Positions 1 through 12,254 are shown, counted from the first letter of the stretch. The stretch: DNA of 64,000 nt from Monoplex corrugatus (GCA_030674185.1 CM060312.1:54505168-54569167), one strand, 5' to 3'. Numbers and translations are program-made. The notes: generated by a model from the letters alone, not told the origin.

Positions 1-45
1 CACATATGTATATATAATATATATATTTATTTATATATATATATG

Positions 46-108
<63 letters not shown>
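1..108. repeat. AT-rich and (CA)n microsatellite
   Basis: An AT/TA tract (1-48) is followed by a CA run with one CG interruption (49-104). It abuts the truncated 5' edge of the LINE that follows. Confidence 0.95.
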
Positions 109-530
109 ACGTTGTTACATCTTGTCACAGCTTTAGTCAGATCTAAGTTGGCTTATGGTCAAGAGGTCTATTTTTCAGCTCCAAACTGCTATTTGAAAAA
201 ACTTCGAAGCTTAGATAGTAAAGCTATTAAATGTGCTCTTGGGGTACCGGTGTATACAAAAACACAAGAAGTATATAAAACAGCTGGCATCCTTCCCTTG
301 GAAGATTGGAGGAAGTTATCAACTGCTAAATATATAGTTAGAGCAAATGCAGTAGCTAATTATGCCAGTACGGAACTTAAAATTCGGTCTGACATCCATT
401 TCCCCAAGAGAGCAAGAACAATAAAGTCACAAGAAACAATATCCACTTACACAAATGAGCTCTTCAAACTTTCTCACGTATTACCTAACAAAGTTTCACA
501 TAAAATGATATGTTGTCCTCTACCCCCTGG
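105..530 (+). pseudogene. LINE ORF2 fragment, post-RT thumb/connection region
   Basis: The open frame reads through a segment (ALVRSKLAYGQEVYF, LDSKAIKCALGVP, TAGILPLEDWR) typical of the region between the RT palm and RNase H in LINE ORF2 proteins. Frame 1 runs open to 579, but the similarity moves to another frame around 500-530, where the RNase H frame begins (WELSNAIFDI). One small indel separates the two frames, so this copy is broken. The catalytic RT motifs lie upstream of the truncation and are absent. Confidence 0.7.
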
Positions 531-1409
531 GAACTGTCCAATGCTATTTTTGATATCAACTACACTGATACTGACCTGACAAAAGATATTAATCCACACT
601 TGTTAGCAATTGATGTTCTGTCACATCTGCATAAAAAATATTCACATTACTTAAAAATCTTCACAGATGGCTCTGTTCTAGATGATGGTAAAGCAGGCGC
701 TGGCTTTCTAATTCCTAACTTTAAAGTAGAAAAGGCTTACTCTTTAGGACAGGGACATTCAATCTTCACTTCTGAATTAGTTGCCATCCTAATGGCACTG
801 AAATATATAGTAGATCTACCCATAACTTTGTTTAGTATCCTATTATGTGTAGATTCGAAATCTGCATTACAATCCTTAAAATGTTGCGAACATAAAGTAA
901 ATAGTTCGTTAATATTTGAGATAAAATTTCTAATTCATTGTTTAATAACAAATAATACACAGGTTACTTTTTGTTGGATCCCATCACACTGTGGTATCCT
1001 TTTTAACGACCGGGTCGACAGAATAGCAAAAAATGCAGCAATGAATAGGGCTGGCAGTACTAAACTTGATTTACCACTGTCTGAACATGAAATGAATGCT
1101 ATATTAGAAAACAAAGTAAAAGCGCAATGTGACCTTCGCCCCTTCTCGGTAACTTACCAGGGTTTTACAAGACAAGAGATAACTTTAGCTTACAGATTAA
1201 CTCTCAATTCACTTCGAACTAAATTTAGTAAAACCATCAAATGTATCTGTGGTGATTTTATAACAGTTGATCACCTTTTGTGTTGTCAGCGAATGCGACC
1301 TTATTTCCCTGCGTCATTTACAAACTTAAAACAGAAACATACTGATTTCACTCTGTATTTACACATTGCTAGACGTTTACTGCACAGTCCTGTAGGTCGT
1401 TTTCTTTGA
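510..1409 (+). pseudogene. LINE ORF2 fragment, RNase H domain and C-terminal Cys/His motif
   Basis: The RNase H fold motifs appear in order: FTDGS (first catalytic Asp), TSELVA (catalytic Glu), CVDSKSAL (second Asp), FCWIPSHCG and RVDRIAKNA (final Asp). All four acidic residues are present. After about residue 200 comes the usual tail, TLNSLRTKF followed by C-x-C-x7-H-x4-C. The stop is preceded by LLHSPVGRFL, a C-terminus shared with the fragment near 44.35 kb. The first methionine is only the first ATG after the frame break; the natural protein started far upstream. Confidence 0.8.
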
Positions 1410-1590
1410 TTCAGCCCAACTGTTTTATACCTGTAACTCCCACATAGCCCCGAGAAATCCGATGAAGCCTGACTGTTATAATGTTCTGATTGTTTTTCTT
1501 TTGTTCGTTAATTTGTTTGATGTTACATTAATTGTTACCTTAATTGATACAATGCCTTCATGATTACATAGATTCATTCATCCCTTACGC

Positions 1591-1591
1591 A

Positions 1592-1626
<35 letters not shown>

Positions 1627-1720
1627 CCCGTCTAAAAGCACATATGTGAATAGACGTTAAAAGAAATAACGAACACACACACGCACACGCACACGCACAC
1701 GCACACGCACACACACACAT
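1591..1720. repeat. T homopolymer and CA/CGCA microsatellite
   Basis: A run of about 36 T (1591-1626) and a CACG/CA tract (1672-1718) separate the LINE from the minisatellite. Confidence 0.9.
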
Positions 1721-1799
1721 AAACTATCTGACTGGACTTATGACCCAAGTCTAAACAGACTCACAACACTACACAGATTTTAGACAGAGAATACATATC

Positions 1800-4660
1800 T
1801 GACGTTTTTCTCGGATACATCACAATCAATACCACTGCCATACATCACTGTCATCATAACATCACTGACATCGCCAAACACCACAGTCATTTTAACACCG
1901 CTGCCATATATCACAGTCATCCGAACATCACTGCCATACATCACAGTCATCCGAATATCACTGCCATACATCACAGTCATCCGAACATCACTGACATAAT
2001 CACAGTCATCCGAATATCACTGCCATACATCACAGTCATCCGAACATCACTGACATAATCACAGTCATCCGAATATCACTGCCATATGTCGTTGTCATCC
2101 TAACATCACTGCCATATGTCGTTGTTATCCTTACATCACTGCCATATGTCGTTGTTATCCTTACATCACTGCCATACAGCACAGTTATCCTAACATCACT
2201 GACATAATCACAGTCATCCGAATATCACTGCCATACATCACAGTCATCCGAACATCACTGACATAATCACAGTCATCCGAATATCACTGCCATACATCAC
2301 AGTCATCCGAACATCACTGACATAATCACAGTCATCCTAACATCACTGCCATATGTCGTTGTCATCCTAACATCACTGCCATATGTCGTTGTTATCCTTA
2401 CATCACTGCCATACAGCACAGTCATCCGAACATCACTGACATAATCACAGTCATCCGAATATCACTGCCATACATCACAGTCATCCGAACATCACTGACA
2501 TAATCACAGTCATCCTAACATCACTGCCATATGTCGTTGTCATCCTAACATCACTGCCATATGTCGTTGTTATCCTTACATCACTGCCATACAGCACAGT
2601 TATCCTAACATCACAGTCACTTTAATATCACTGTCGTATATCATTACCACCTTAACATCACAGTCATCCTAACTTCACTGCCATACATCACAGTCATCCT
2701 AACATCACTGCCATACATCACAGTCATCCGAACATCAATGCCATATGTCGCTGTCATTCTAACATCACTGCCATACATCACAGTCATCCTAACATCACTG
2801 CCAAACAGCACAGTCATCCTAACATCACAGTCACTTTAATATCACTGTCGTATATTATTATCACCTTAACATCACAGTCATCCTAACATCACTGCCATAA
2901 ATCACAGTCATCATAACATCACTGCCATACATCACAGTCATCCTAACATCACTGTCATACAGCATAGTCATCCTAACATCACAGTCACTTTAATATCACT
3001 GTCGTATATCATTCTCATCTTAACATCACAGTCATCCTAACATCACTGCCATACATCACAGTCATCCTAACATCATAGTCATCCTAACGTCACTGTCATC
3101 CAAATATTGTCATCCGTCACCGTCATCCTGACATCACTGCCATACATCAGTCATCCTGACAACACAGTCATCCTAACGTCATTGTCATCCTAACATCACT
3201 GTCATCTTAATATCACTGTCGTCCTAACATCATAGCCATGCATCAACGACATCCTAACATCACTGTTATGCATCACAGTCATCCTAACATCACTGCCATG
3301 CGTCACAGTCATCCTAACATCACTGTCGTCATAACATCACTGCTATCACAATGTCACTGTCACAAGTCAAGTCATCCTAACATTACAGTCATCCTAACAT
3401 CACCGTCATCCTAACATCACTGTCATCCTAACATCGCTGTCATGCGTCAGTCATCCTAACGTCACTGTCGTACATCAGTCATCCTAACGTCACTGTCATA
3501 CATCACTTTCATCCTAACATCATTGTAATACATCATCTTAACATCATTGTCATGCATTACTGTCACCCTGACATCGCTGTCATCCTAAGAGCGCTGTCAT
3601 CCTACTATCACTGACGTCATAACATTATTGTCATTCATCACTGCCATCCTCACATCACTGTCATACAACATCACAGTTATCATAACAGCACTGTCATACA
3701 CCACATCATCCAAACATCACAACATCACTGTCATCCTAACATCACTGTCATCATAATATCCCTGCCATCACATTACCGTCACAACATCACTGTCATCCTA
3801 AAATAACTGTCATACATCACTGTCATCCTAACATCACTGTCGTATATCACCGTCATAACATCACTGTCACATTAACATTACTATCATCATAACAACATTG
3901 TCACCATAACGACTCTGCTATCATGTCTATCGTCCTAACATCGCTGCCATCCTAACATCACTATCATAGATCAGTCATCCTAACATCAGTCATCCTAACA
4001 TCAGTCATCCCTACATCACAGTCGTCCTAAGATCACTGCCATGCATCACAGTCAGCCTAACACCACAGTCATCCTAACATCACAGTCACCCATCACAGTC
4101 ATCCTAACATTAGTATGATCATCAAATTCATCCTTACAACACTGCCATACATCAGAGTCATCCTAACATCACTGTCGTCCTAACATCACTGCCATATGCA
4201 TCACAGTCATCCTAACATCACAGTCATCCTAACATCACTGTCAGCCTAACATCATAGTCATCCATCACAGTCATCCGAACATTAGTACCATACATCAAGC
4301 TCATCCTTACAACACTGGCATACATCAGAGTCATCCTAACATCACTGCCATACATCACTGTCAACCTAACACCACTGTCATCCTAACATCACAGTCAAAC
4401 ATCACTGTTATCCTAATATTCAGTCATCCTAACATCATTACCATACATCACAGTCAACCTAACATCACTGTCATCCTAACATCACAGTCATACATCACTG
4501 TTTTCCTAATATTCACAATCATCCTTACATTACTGCCCTACTTCAATGCCAATATCACTGTCAGCCTAAAATCACTGCCGTCCTAACATCACTTCAATAC
4601 TAACATCTCTGTCATTCATCACTGTCATCCTAATATCACTGTCACAAATGTCTTCCCTGA
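1800..4660. repeat. 2.8-kb minisatellite, ~28-30 bp unit, with higher-order structure
   Basis: The unit combines words such as ATCACTGCCATACATCA and CAGTCATCCTAAC, repeated over about 2.8 kb with growing divergence to the right. Between about 1980 and 2610 neighbouring variants alternate in fixed order (CATACATCACAG, GACATAATCACAG, CATATGTCGTTG), giving a higher-order repeat of several units. Right of 3500 the units are degenerate, often reduced to TCATCCTAACATCAC. Open frames in it are translations of the repeat. Confidence 0.95.
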
Positions 4661-5130
4661 CATTCAGCAAAGTGACATGTTCAACTCCGCACTAGCACAG
4701 GTCAAGCTGACATCCTCAAACCACACCGGCATTCTAATCGACTTCCAATATACACTGACTTCCTCCCCCACCCATTCCCACCTCCCACCCGCCCTTCACA
4801 ACATTACCGTGTTTCAAATTTTGCACTGGCAACCGTTATACCGCTAATATGCTCACACCGGTGACATCCTAACCGTCTTCCTGATATACACTGGGTTGGT
4901 CATTGTCCAGCTAACTTTCAAAATGCACGTATTGGCTTTTTTCCACTACAGTGTTCAAAGCTGCAACGGCAACTATATTACTGACTGCACGTAGCAACAA
5001 TGACATCCTAACAAATTCCGACATTCACTGATTTTTTTCTTTTCTTCTTAACACTGCAAAGTTCTAAGCTGCTATCACAACTATAACACTGCAAAGTTCA
5101 AAGTTGCTCTGACAATCACGTTTTTCTAAT
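4661..5130. other. No gene seen; decaying edge of the minisatellite
   Basis: Scattered words such as CTGACATCC and CACTGCAAAGTTC suggest very old repeat units. No coding or transposon signature is seen. Confidence 0.5.
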
Positions 5131-5134
5131 ATCC

Positions 5135-5275
5135 TCGAACCACAGTAACATCCAAATCGGTATACTGATAGCATGAAGTCACAGTGTCATCCGAACCGGT
5201 ATACTAATAGCATGAAGTCACAGTGGCATCCGAACCGGTATACTGACAGCATTGAAGCCACAGTGACATCCTAAG
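5135..5275. repeat. Short tandem repeat, ~47-bp unit, 3 copies
   Basis: Three consecutive units share TCCGAACCGGTATACT, AGCATGAAGTCACAG and a following TCATCC/GCATCC, with few differences. Confidence 0.85.
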
Positions 5276-5998
5276 GAGTTTCGATACAGACAAATTTTGT
5301 CTTCTTTCATAACCAGGTTCAAAGCTGCTCTAACAACTGTTATTGTACCGCTATCCTTAAACCACAGTGACACCCTAACCGACTTTTGACATACACGGTA
5401 GTTTTGCCATTCTCGTGGCATTGCCCCAAGCGATAATGGCAAGGAGGTAGGTGGTCCGCGCTCCACTGAATTTCCTCAAAACTAACCCCGGCAGACGCAA
5501 GCAGAAGATGAAATCAAGCGTGTCACTACATAAAACATGTCCTGCCTCCTGCCTGCCGGCTTGCATGCCACCTTGACGGAAACTGCACACGCACAATATT
5601 GAGGAGGTGGAGACAAGGATGGTGGCGGTGGTGGTCGCGGTGATGGTGGTGGTGGCGATGGTGATGGTGGTGGTGATGGTGGTAATAAGACTGTCCCAGG
5701 TTGATTGATTTGGCTGCTTGGGAGACAGTGCAGAAGAATGACAGGACACGGCTGGATTGTGTTCTGCAGTACGAATCCCTGACACTGTGTACTGTCTGTT
5801 TCTGCTGATCCAGCGGTTGGGCATTTTATACATCGTGCCGGTGTTAACGTTACAGTTTTATTATTGTAAGTTATGTAATGTTCAGGTCACATAACCAAGC
5901 CTACAACTCTCTAGTCCAACCAACCAGACGAACGCAGACAGAATCGCAAGGTTCTGTCATTCGTATAATTCAATTTTTGCAAAACGTGATAACGAACT
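5276..5998. other. No gene seen; includes GGT/GAT trinucleotide tract
   Basis: A GGTGGT/GATGGT tract lies near 5620-5685. The minus-strand open frame across it is driven by this repeat. No recognisable domain was found. Confidence 0.5.
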
Positions 5999-6191
5999 TT
6001 AACCCTTTGACTCTCGCACCCTGTCCAACAGCATCCTGCATTGTCAGCCATGCTCACAAAGCAAAAATTTAATCCTCTGACTCCCTCACCCTATCCACCA
6101 GCTTTCTTCAGGAAGTTCGTGGATAGGGTGAGGGAATCAAAATGAAACTTTTTTGAAATTAGTGGACAGGATGCGGGAGTCAAAGGGTTAA
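5999..6191. mobile_element. Palindromic TTAA MITE, copy 1
   Basis: The copy is bounded by TTAA on both sides. The left end reads TTAACCCTTTGACTC and the right end GAGTCAAAGGGTTAA. It contains the inner hairpin (CTCACCCTATCCACCAGC and its complement) with some decay. The right connecting arm is shortened. Confidence 0.85.
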
Positions 6192-6440
6192 ATGAGCAAC
6201 AGAACTGCAACATACTCCAGTGTAGCAAGCAAGTGTTTCGGACAAAATGGTGAGGACAGAGCTGGGGAGATGAAGGTAAAGGTCAGCTATCAATAATTCA
6301 CAATATCAACAATACTAGACGAGTCATGCTTCTTGCCGGCTCGATCCTCCTGACAAATATTATTGCTACGATTGCCACACGTGTTGCTTACGTTTGTACA
6401 TTTGGACAGAATGATACACTGACATAACAAATTTGATCAG

Positions 6441-6630
6441 TTAACCCTTTGACTCCCGCATCCTATCCACCAATTGCAAAAACTTAACCCTTCGTAATTG
6501 CAAAAACTTAACCCTTCGACACCCTCACCCTATCAATCAGCTTCCTGCAGGATGCTAGTGGATAAGGTGCGGGAGTCAAAGGGTAAAGTTCTTGCATGCT
6601 GGTGGACAGGGTGCGGGAATGAAAGGTTAA
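6441..6630. mobile_element. Palindromic TTAA MITE, copy 2
   Basis: The left end is TTAACCCTTTGACTCC. The right end is decayed (GAATGAAAGGTTAA). The short linker GCAAAAACTTAACCC occurs twice on the left, a small internal duplication. Confidence 0.8.
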
Positions 6631-7104
6631 TCAACCAACCAAACAAACAATTCCAGCATTATATGATGGAAGTGGCCAAGCCATCCATATGGCCCATTTC
6701 CAACCGCCTACTGAGCAGATCGATTTAATCCAAATGAGCAAATAAAACAGCTCATCTGTCCAACCTCTGTCGTCTAGCAGAACTAATAGATGCCTTTACG
6801 TTTCGCTTTCTACTTTTCGTTATACCCTAGCTGTCTCATCCTCGTCCATTTTTCACGTGCACTGTAGTGATCTCCATTTTGTTTCGGCTGTGCTTCTCCA
6901 AGCGTTGAAAAGTTTTGTTACTTCCCAAAATGTATTTATATGAACGCGATTTCATGTCTGCTTTACGCCATGCCTATACCAGTTTTTGTGCTGACAGAAT
7001 AATGCTACTATTAATAATTACTATGCAAGCCGTCCAAAATTCTTCCTTTTTGAGTGAAGAAGAACAAAATTTTGCGTTTACGAATTACATGATCTGAAAT
7101 AAAT
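6631..7104. other. No gene seen
   Basis: The sequence is unique-looking, with only short chance open frames and an AAAT microsatellite near 7096-7113. Confidence 0.4.
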
Positions 7105-7119
7105 AAATAAATAAGTGCC

Positions 7120-7134
7120 CGCGTGTGTGGTGTG

Positions 7135-7165
<31 letters not shown>

Positions 7166-7253
7166 TGTGTGTGTGGTGTGGTGGTGTGTGTGTGTGTGTG
7201 TGTGTGTGAGTGCGTGCGTGCGTGCGTGCGTGCGTGCGTGTGTGTGTGTGTGT
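7120..7253. repeat. (TG)n/(GCGT)n microsatellite
   Basis: A TG run with GGTG interruptions, then GCGTGCGT, then TG again. Open frames here (poly-CV or poly-HT) are artefacts. Confidence 0.95.
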
Positions 7254-7255
7254 TA

Positions 7256-8205
7256 TTTCATAAAAATATGCATGACACATTTTCGAAGTCATAAGAACTC
7301 CAAATCACAGCCAAAAGTGTGCACAAAACGTAGGCCCCTATAGCTAAACATACTGATTTAAGACTTTGTTTCCGTGTGAATGACGTATATATGTGTGTAA
7401 CTACGTAAGATACATATTCATGACACGTATTTCCAAGTCAAAAGAGCGACAAAACAGGCTCATCACAATGCGCAAAAAAGGAACAACGTTCGTATACTGA
7501 ACATTCGTCGTCGTCGTCGTTGGGTTTGTTGTTGTTGTTGTTGTTAGTTTATGTTAACGTTCCAGCGTACAAGTGCGATTAGGGACTGTGTTATAATTTC
7601 TTTTGTCCTTACAACGACATGGACATAAATCATCACTTACAACGACATGGACATAAATCATCACTTACAACGACATGGACATAAATCATCACTTACAACG
7701 ACATTTGTTCTGTTTCTGTATAAATGACGTATATGCGTGAGCTGCATAAAACATGCGTGACACAATTTTCGACGATATAAGAATTCTAAAACACACCCAC
7801 TACTATGCGCAAAAAATAAACACGCAAAACAAAAACAAAAAAAAATGTTCGTCTAGCTGAACACTAATGATCTGAGACCGTTTTATTTGCCTATTTCTGT
7901 ATGAATGACTAAATATATGATTTCATAAGAATATGCATAAGGTATCTTTCGAAGTCAAAAGAACTCCAAAACATACCCCACTACATGCACTACGCGTAAA
8001 TAGGAACACCCTTCGTATAGCTGAATATTAACGATCTGACACTGTTTAATTTGTCTATTTCTGTATGAATGACTAGACATATGACCTCATTTCTTATATG
8101 CATGACGTTTATTTCGAAGTCAAAAGAACTCGAAAGACATGCCCACCGCCATGAACAAAAAGGAGTATCGTTGGTATAGCTTAACATTAATAATCCCAGA
8201 CTTGT
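7256..8205. repeat. Satellite-like tandem array, ~160-bp unit, about 5 diverged copies
   Basis: The same word order recurs about five times: GAATGACT or AATGACGTATAT, then ATATGCATGACAC, TTTCGAAGTCAAAAGAA, CTCCAAAACA, GCGCAAAAA, TTCGTATAGCTGAA and ATGATCTGAGAC. Unit starts lie near 7256, 7372, 7715, 7905 and 8062. The second unit is split by GTC/GTT repeats and a 29-bp minisatellite (7609-7704). Confidence 0.85.
7609..7704. repeat. 29-bp tandem repeat, 3+ copies
   Basis: Near-identical units of ACAACGACATGGACATAAAT plus CATCACTT. They interrupt the ~160-bp array, so they are younger than it. Confidence 0.95.
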
Positions 8206-8742
8206 TTTTGTCTGCTTCCTTGTTTTTCCTCTTCTATCAGAGTTACTTTGTTCTTCTATGTCTGGCTGTTTTTTTCCTCTTTGGCACCAGAGATAGAGGA
8301 GATAAATAATTTACAAATGCTCTGAATCGATATTCCATCTGCCACATCAAAAGGACCGAGAGCGGAACGAGGTCCCTGGAGGCCCATTTCCTGAGAACTG
8401 TTGGGAGCGTGGCAGACGGAAAGGGAACGCAAGCAGAAGATATGCTCTATCCCTGCCGGAAAAAAAGAGGTAAAGTGAATGGGGCAGGAGGGTTAGACAG
8501 AGGACGTTTGGGACGGAGGGGGGGGGGGGCACAAACCAAGTTGGAGGGAGGGGGGGGGGATCTGGTCTGCAAATCGATACAAAATGAATGCCAAAACATC
8601 ATGAGAATGCTGCAGAAATGACCTAGCAGGGCAGGTCACCCTGTCAACTAAGTTCATGTCACGAGGTTATCATTATTATTATTATCATCATCGTCGTCGT
8701 CGTCATCATCATCATCACCGCCATCATCATCAGTGTTATTGT
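8206..8742. other. No gene seen; poly-G runs and ATT/TCA trinucleotides
   Basis: Two G runs (about 8518-8529 and 8551-8560) and a mixed ATT/ATC/GTC tract (8670-8732). Nothing coding is convincing. Confidence 0.5.
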
Positions 8743-8829
8743 TTAACCTTTTGACTCTTGCACCCTGTCCACCAACCGCAAAAACTTAACCCTTTGACTC
8801 CCTCACCCTATCCATCATCTTCCTACAGG
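8743..8829. mobile_element. Palindromic TTAA MITE, left half only (copy 3)
   Basis: The left outer end, the short linker and the left inner arm are present. The element breaks off exactly at the centre of the inner hairpin (TCTTCCTACAG). Loss of one half of a palindrome is a common decay path for long hairpins. Confidence 0.75.
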
Positions 8830-8964
8830 TTTGAAAGATTTGAAACAAATGCGAAATTATCCGCATCTTTAACAGATGATTTACATAGATATGCTTACCA
8901 TCAATAATGCAGACAATAAATACAACACAAGTGGATAGGTCACTGAGTACACAAGCATCTGATG

Positions 8965-9565
8965 TCACTGATAATTCGTGAACAGATGGTGAACCACATT
9001 AAAACTCATCTGAATGTAATGGCAGATAAGGCAGCCCCTTTTTCTCTAAAAACGTGCAGATTCCACGTCAATTTTGCACTCTATCCTTCTAGCTGGTACT
9101 TTGTTGTAAGATATCTTCTAAAGAAAGTGACGTTCTGTAGAGTTTTTGCCAGTTTGCAGACAAGTTGTTACAAGGGGACCTCACAACTTAACACTCGAAA
9201 AGGAAGACTTCGTCTGCATGAAGGAGCCCGCTATTTGGGCCATGACCATTCACGTTGAAATCAAACCAAAAATCCATGAGAAGCAGGCTGGATTGACAGA
9301 AGAAAGGAAACCAGAGGACATGTCAGGGAAGACCAGGAGGACATGGTCAGGGAAGGCGATGACAATGACGATGAAGAAGAGATGGACAAAGGGGCCAAGA
9401 CGAAAGAAAGGAAGGCCCAATCAATGTCAGCTCCAAGTAAAGCAAGAGTCCTAAGAGATGAACTGCTAGCAGGAGAGGTACTGGGATGAAGGTGGACATG
9501 AAAAAGGCAAAGAAAGTAAGAAAGCCAAGACCAAAACAACTGTAGAAGCGCCAACAGTCCTCTGA
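8965..9565 (+). pseudogene. Possible decayed coding sequence, acidic and lysine-rich
   Basis: One frame gives an acidic stretch (DDNDDEEEMDKGAK, about 9350-9400) followed by SAPSKARVLRDELLAGEVLG and a stop near 9485. A neighbouring frame then reads KVDMKKAKKVRKPRPKQ. Upstream, about 9180-9270, another frame reads TLEKEDFVCMKEPAIWAM. The amino-acid bias looks coding, but no single frame is continuous and I recognise no family. It could be a processed pseudogene, a worn transposon ORF or chance. Confidence 0.25.
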
Positions 9566-9609
9566 AAAGAAAGGCATGCGTTTCTGTACATGTATCCTGC
9601 GATCTTTAG

Positions 9610-9640
9610 GTTCTTCCCCCCCCCCCCCCCCCCCCCCCCG
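9610..9640. repeat. Poly-C run
   Basis: More than 20 consecutive C. A second C run lies at about 9918-9932, after a CA tract at 9880-9899. Confidence 0.95.
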
Positions 9641-10408
9641 TTTCACAATATTCTATAACATACTTGAACAATTACATGTTACGTTGTCATGTTGTAAGTT
9701 TGTGATTTGTGATTTTAATAATCAGAATTTCTTTTTAAAAATACGTTTTACAATGTTCCGTTAAAACTTCACTGCGTCTCACTGGCCAGATCAATTATTC
9801 AAATCTGGTAAAGCTCCAGCCATAAATAATCTAGAAAATCCTTGACACATTATCTTATAAATACACATACACACGCGTGCCACACACACACACACACACC
9901 ACTGACTTTAAACCAGCCCCCCCCCCCCCCCCACTATCATTAAACAGGCAAGGTGCGGTAGCAAGGACAGACGGATATATTCTTCAATAAGACACTATAC
10001 AGCGACCACTGAGCCAAGTCTCGTTCACTGCATGCAAATGATGCAAGTGTACTGTTCGCAAAGACCGGTATGTTTGACATGACAAGGTTCCTACGACACA
10101 ATGCACGGAATGCAGAATGTAAACGAAGAAGGTTTTCAAGTGCAGATTTCAGTTTACCCTAAAGGACCTCACCGTGTACAGAAGATTACTACAGGAGATA
10201 CACCGTGTGGGGTGCATAAAAACTACACTGGCGCATGCTCAGTTACACAGCTTCAGTTTCAGTTTCTCAAGATGACATCTCCGCGCTCGGAATGAATTCC
10301 ATTTGCATTAACGTCACAAGCGCCATGCGATGGTGTTCATGGCACATATAAACCCATGAACTGGCCGAGTCCTGAAGTCCTATCTAGCCTAAAAAATAAA
10401 ATTAAAAA

Positions 10409-10500
10409 ACTGTGGTCCAATAGCCAAGTTCTTACAGCGCCATGTTCATAACGCAGGCGTTGTGAGTTCAATCCTTGGGCAGGACACATTTTTTTTAAAG
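10409..10500 (+). mobile_element. tRNA-like SINE head
   Basis: The sequence carries a tRNA-like A box region (TGGTCCAATAGCCAAG) and a B box (GAGTTCAATCC) at tRNA spacing, followed by a T/A-rich tail (ATTTTTTTTAAAG). The acceptor ends do not pair well, so it is a tRNA-derived SINE or tRNA pseudogene. Confidence 0.5.
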
Positions 10501-12250
10501 CTACACAAAACAAACCTAAGCATTTTGTCCTTTTGCGCTGGCGAGGTCCAGAGATTCTAAAGCATTACCCGTCTGGTAGTCATCCTCCTTGCTGATCGTA
10601 TCATCGTAGAAATATATGGCTTCAAAGGTATTTTCAGATCAAGTGATAAGAAAATAAAACTTTCAATATTTCAGCGCTTGAATTTCAGGAAATACTACCT
10701 TAATCAACAATAAACGAGAGTACAACTTTAGAAATGAGACCTTGATACAACACAGGGAGAACACACGCCTTCCAATCTGATTGCACGGATTCGAGTCTGG
10801 CTTTGAGAAGAAAAAAATGCACCATCCAGTCTACCAAGCTGTGAATAGGTTTCTTACCATATTTTGGGCTGCAGACAATACAAACATGAGGGAGAAAAAG
10901 ATGGGTACTACCTCCTGGATGCTGGCCCAAAGGAAAAATAGAGGTCTCTACCACCTCATTCTGCTACGAAAGTAGGGTTATGGGGCAGCCTCTTCTGCAC
11001 AACGTTATAGATCTTCAAACTGATCACTGACAGTGACTTATTCATAGTAGAAAAGTCATGTACCTTTTTTTTTCTTTGTGATTTCACGATGCTATCTCAC
11101 CAGCTCTTCCTAAGAGACGTAACAAAGGGGAAACTAATGCTCTCACAAGCTAACACTACAGTCAACTGATAGTTCGTCAATGAAGACTTATAACGCACAT
11201 TTACTTAAAAATGGGTAAGACCTAGAAGACAGCGAAAGAAGTTCTACAAATATGGACTTGTGGAGAGACTGCTGTAATACAGATTCTGATCTTGCAGCAA
11301 ATCCAAGCGCAATAAAACACTAATATGCCAGTTTTCCTTTTCCCCCACCAAGATCTATATCATCAATCACCTTTACAAAAAAAGAAAAAGGAAGACGATT
11401 TCCATATTGCTTACGACCTAAAAACTTATTTCTTACCATTAAATCAAAAATAAGTCCTCCTGAAAAAAGAAAATTTTAAACGATGATAGACATGTCACAT
11501 AAGACAAAATGGTAAATTCTCGTGATCGACACAACCCACTATGTAAGAAAGTTTAAACGAAAGAGTATATGACAAAACCACACACTTGATTGTAATTTTG
11601 TGTACATCATTCTTCCTAGTAACTACAACTAGCTTTTTCTGTCCTGAAACTAAATATGCTGACTTGCTCCAGTATTCAAAACCATCTTTAACTTTAGTAA
11701 ATACGCTGCAGAGAGATCCTCTAGCATCAATAAACTATGATTATCTGAGGAAAGATTTATGAACCATTAACCATCACACGAAACTGTATTTTACAATTTT
11801 AGACAACACATCATTATCTTTTCGGCACACATAACTCCGAGTTCAAATCTCAGGGAATTTTCTCTGCATTTGCACGAACACATGTGACATGGTTCACCAC
11901 ACACGTCTCACCACACACTGAGTCAATGCATCAGGCAAAACGCTTCTGCGTAATACACACTGCAAATTAATTCAGAGCTAGTGACACAACCAGTTATTTA
12001 AATCTGAAACAATGTATGCAAACACTTCATCACCAGAAAATAAACCTGTCAGCAGAAACCGCCGTGCCCACCTCAACTCTTTTATCACTGTCAAAACGGG
12101 CAAAAGGAAAGATAAGGCAAAGAAGGCTGCAAAAAGCTATAGGGCACAATGAAACCACAGATCTCAAGTTGTTTTTTAAAATCACAGAATTTTCTCATTC
12201 CTACAGTCGATATTTACGACCTTGCAAGTATGCATACATCCTCACCCACC
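10501..12250. other. No gene seen
   Basis: About 1.7 kb of AT-rich sequence without a supportable gene. B-box-like words near 10786 (GGATTCGAGTCTGG) and 11838 (GAGTTCAAATCTC) hint at worn SINE heads but are too weak to annotate separately. Confidence 0.4.
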
Positions 12251-12254
12251 CAAC

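Larger units (their letters stand above)
105..1480 (+). mobile_element. 5'-truncated non-LTR retrotransposon with RNase H
   Basis: This is the 3' part of a LINE whose ORF2 ended in reverse transcriptase plus RNase H, an arrangement known from I/Jockey-group elements. It begins inside the C-terminal part of the RT region, directly after a CA microsatellite, and the coding part ends at 1409. The 3' UTR boundary is uncertain; a T run at 1591-1626 lies downstream. A diverged relative of its 3' end lies at 44105-44373. The clade cannot be assigned from this fragment. Confidence 0.8.

Noticed and set aside
1780..1980. 66-codon minus-strand frame with an MTVMYGSD repeat
   Set aside because: It is a translation of the ~30-bp minisatellite and stops where unit phase changes.
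5375..5833. 152-codon minus-strand open frame
   Set aside because: Its centre is an ACC/ATC trinucleotide repeat (ITTTITIATTTITATTT) and no domain or splice context supports it.
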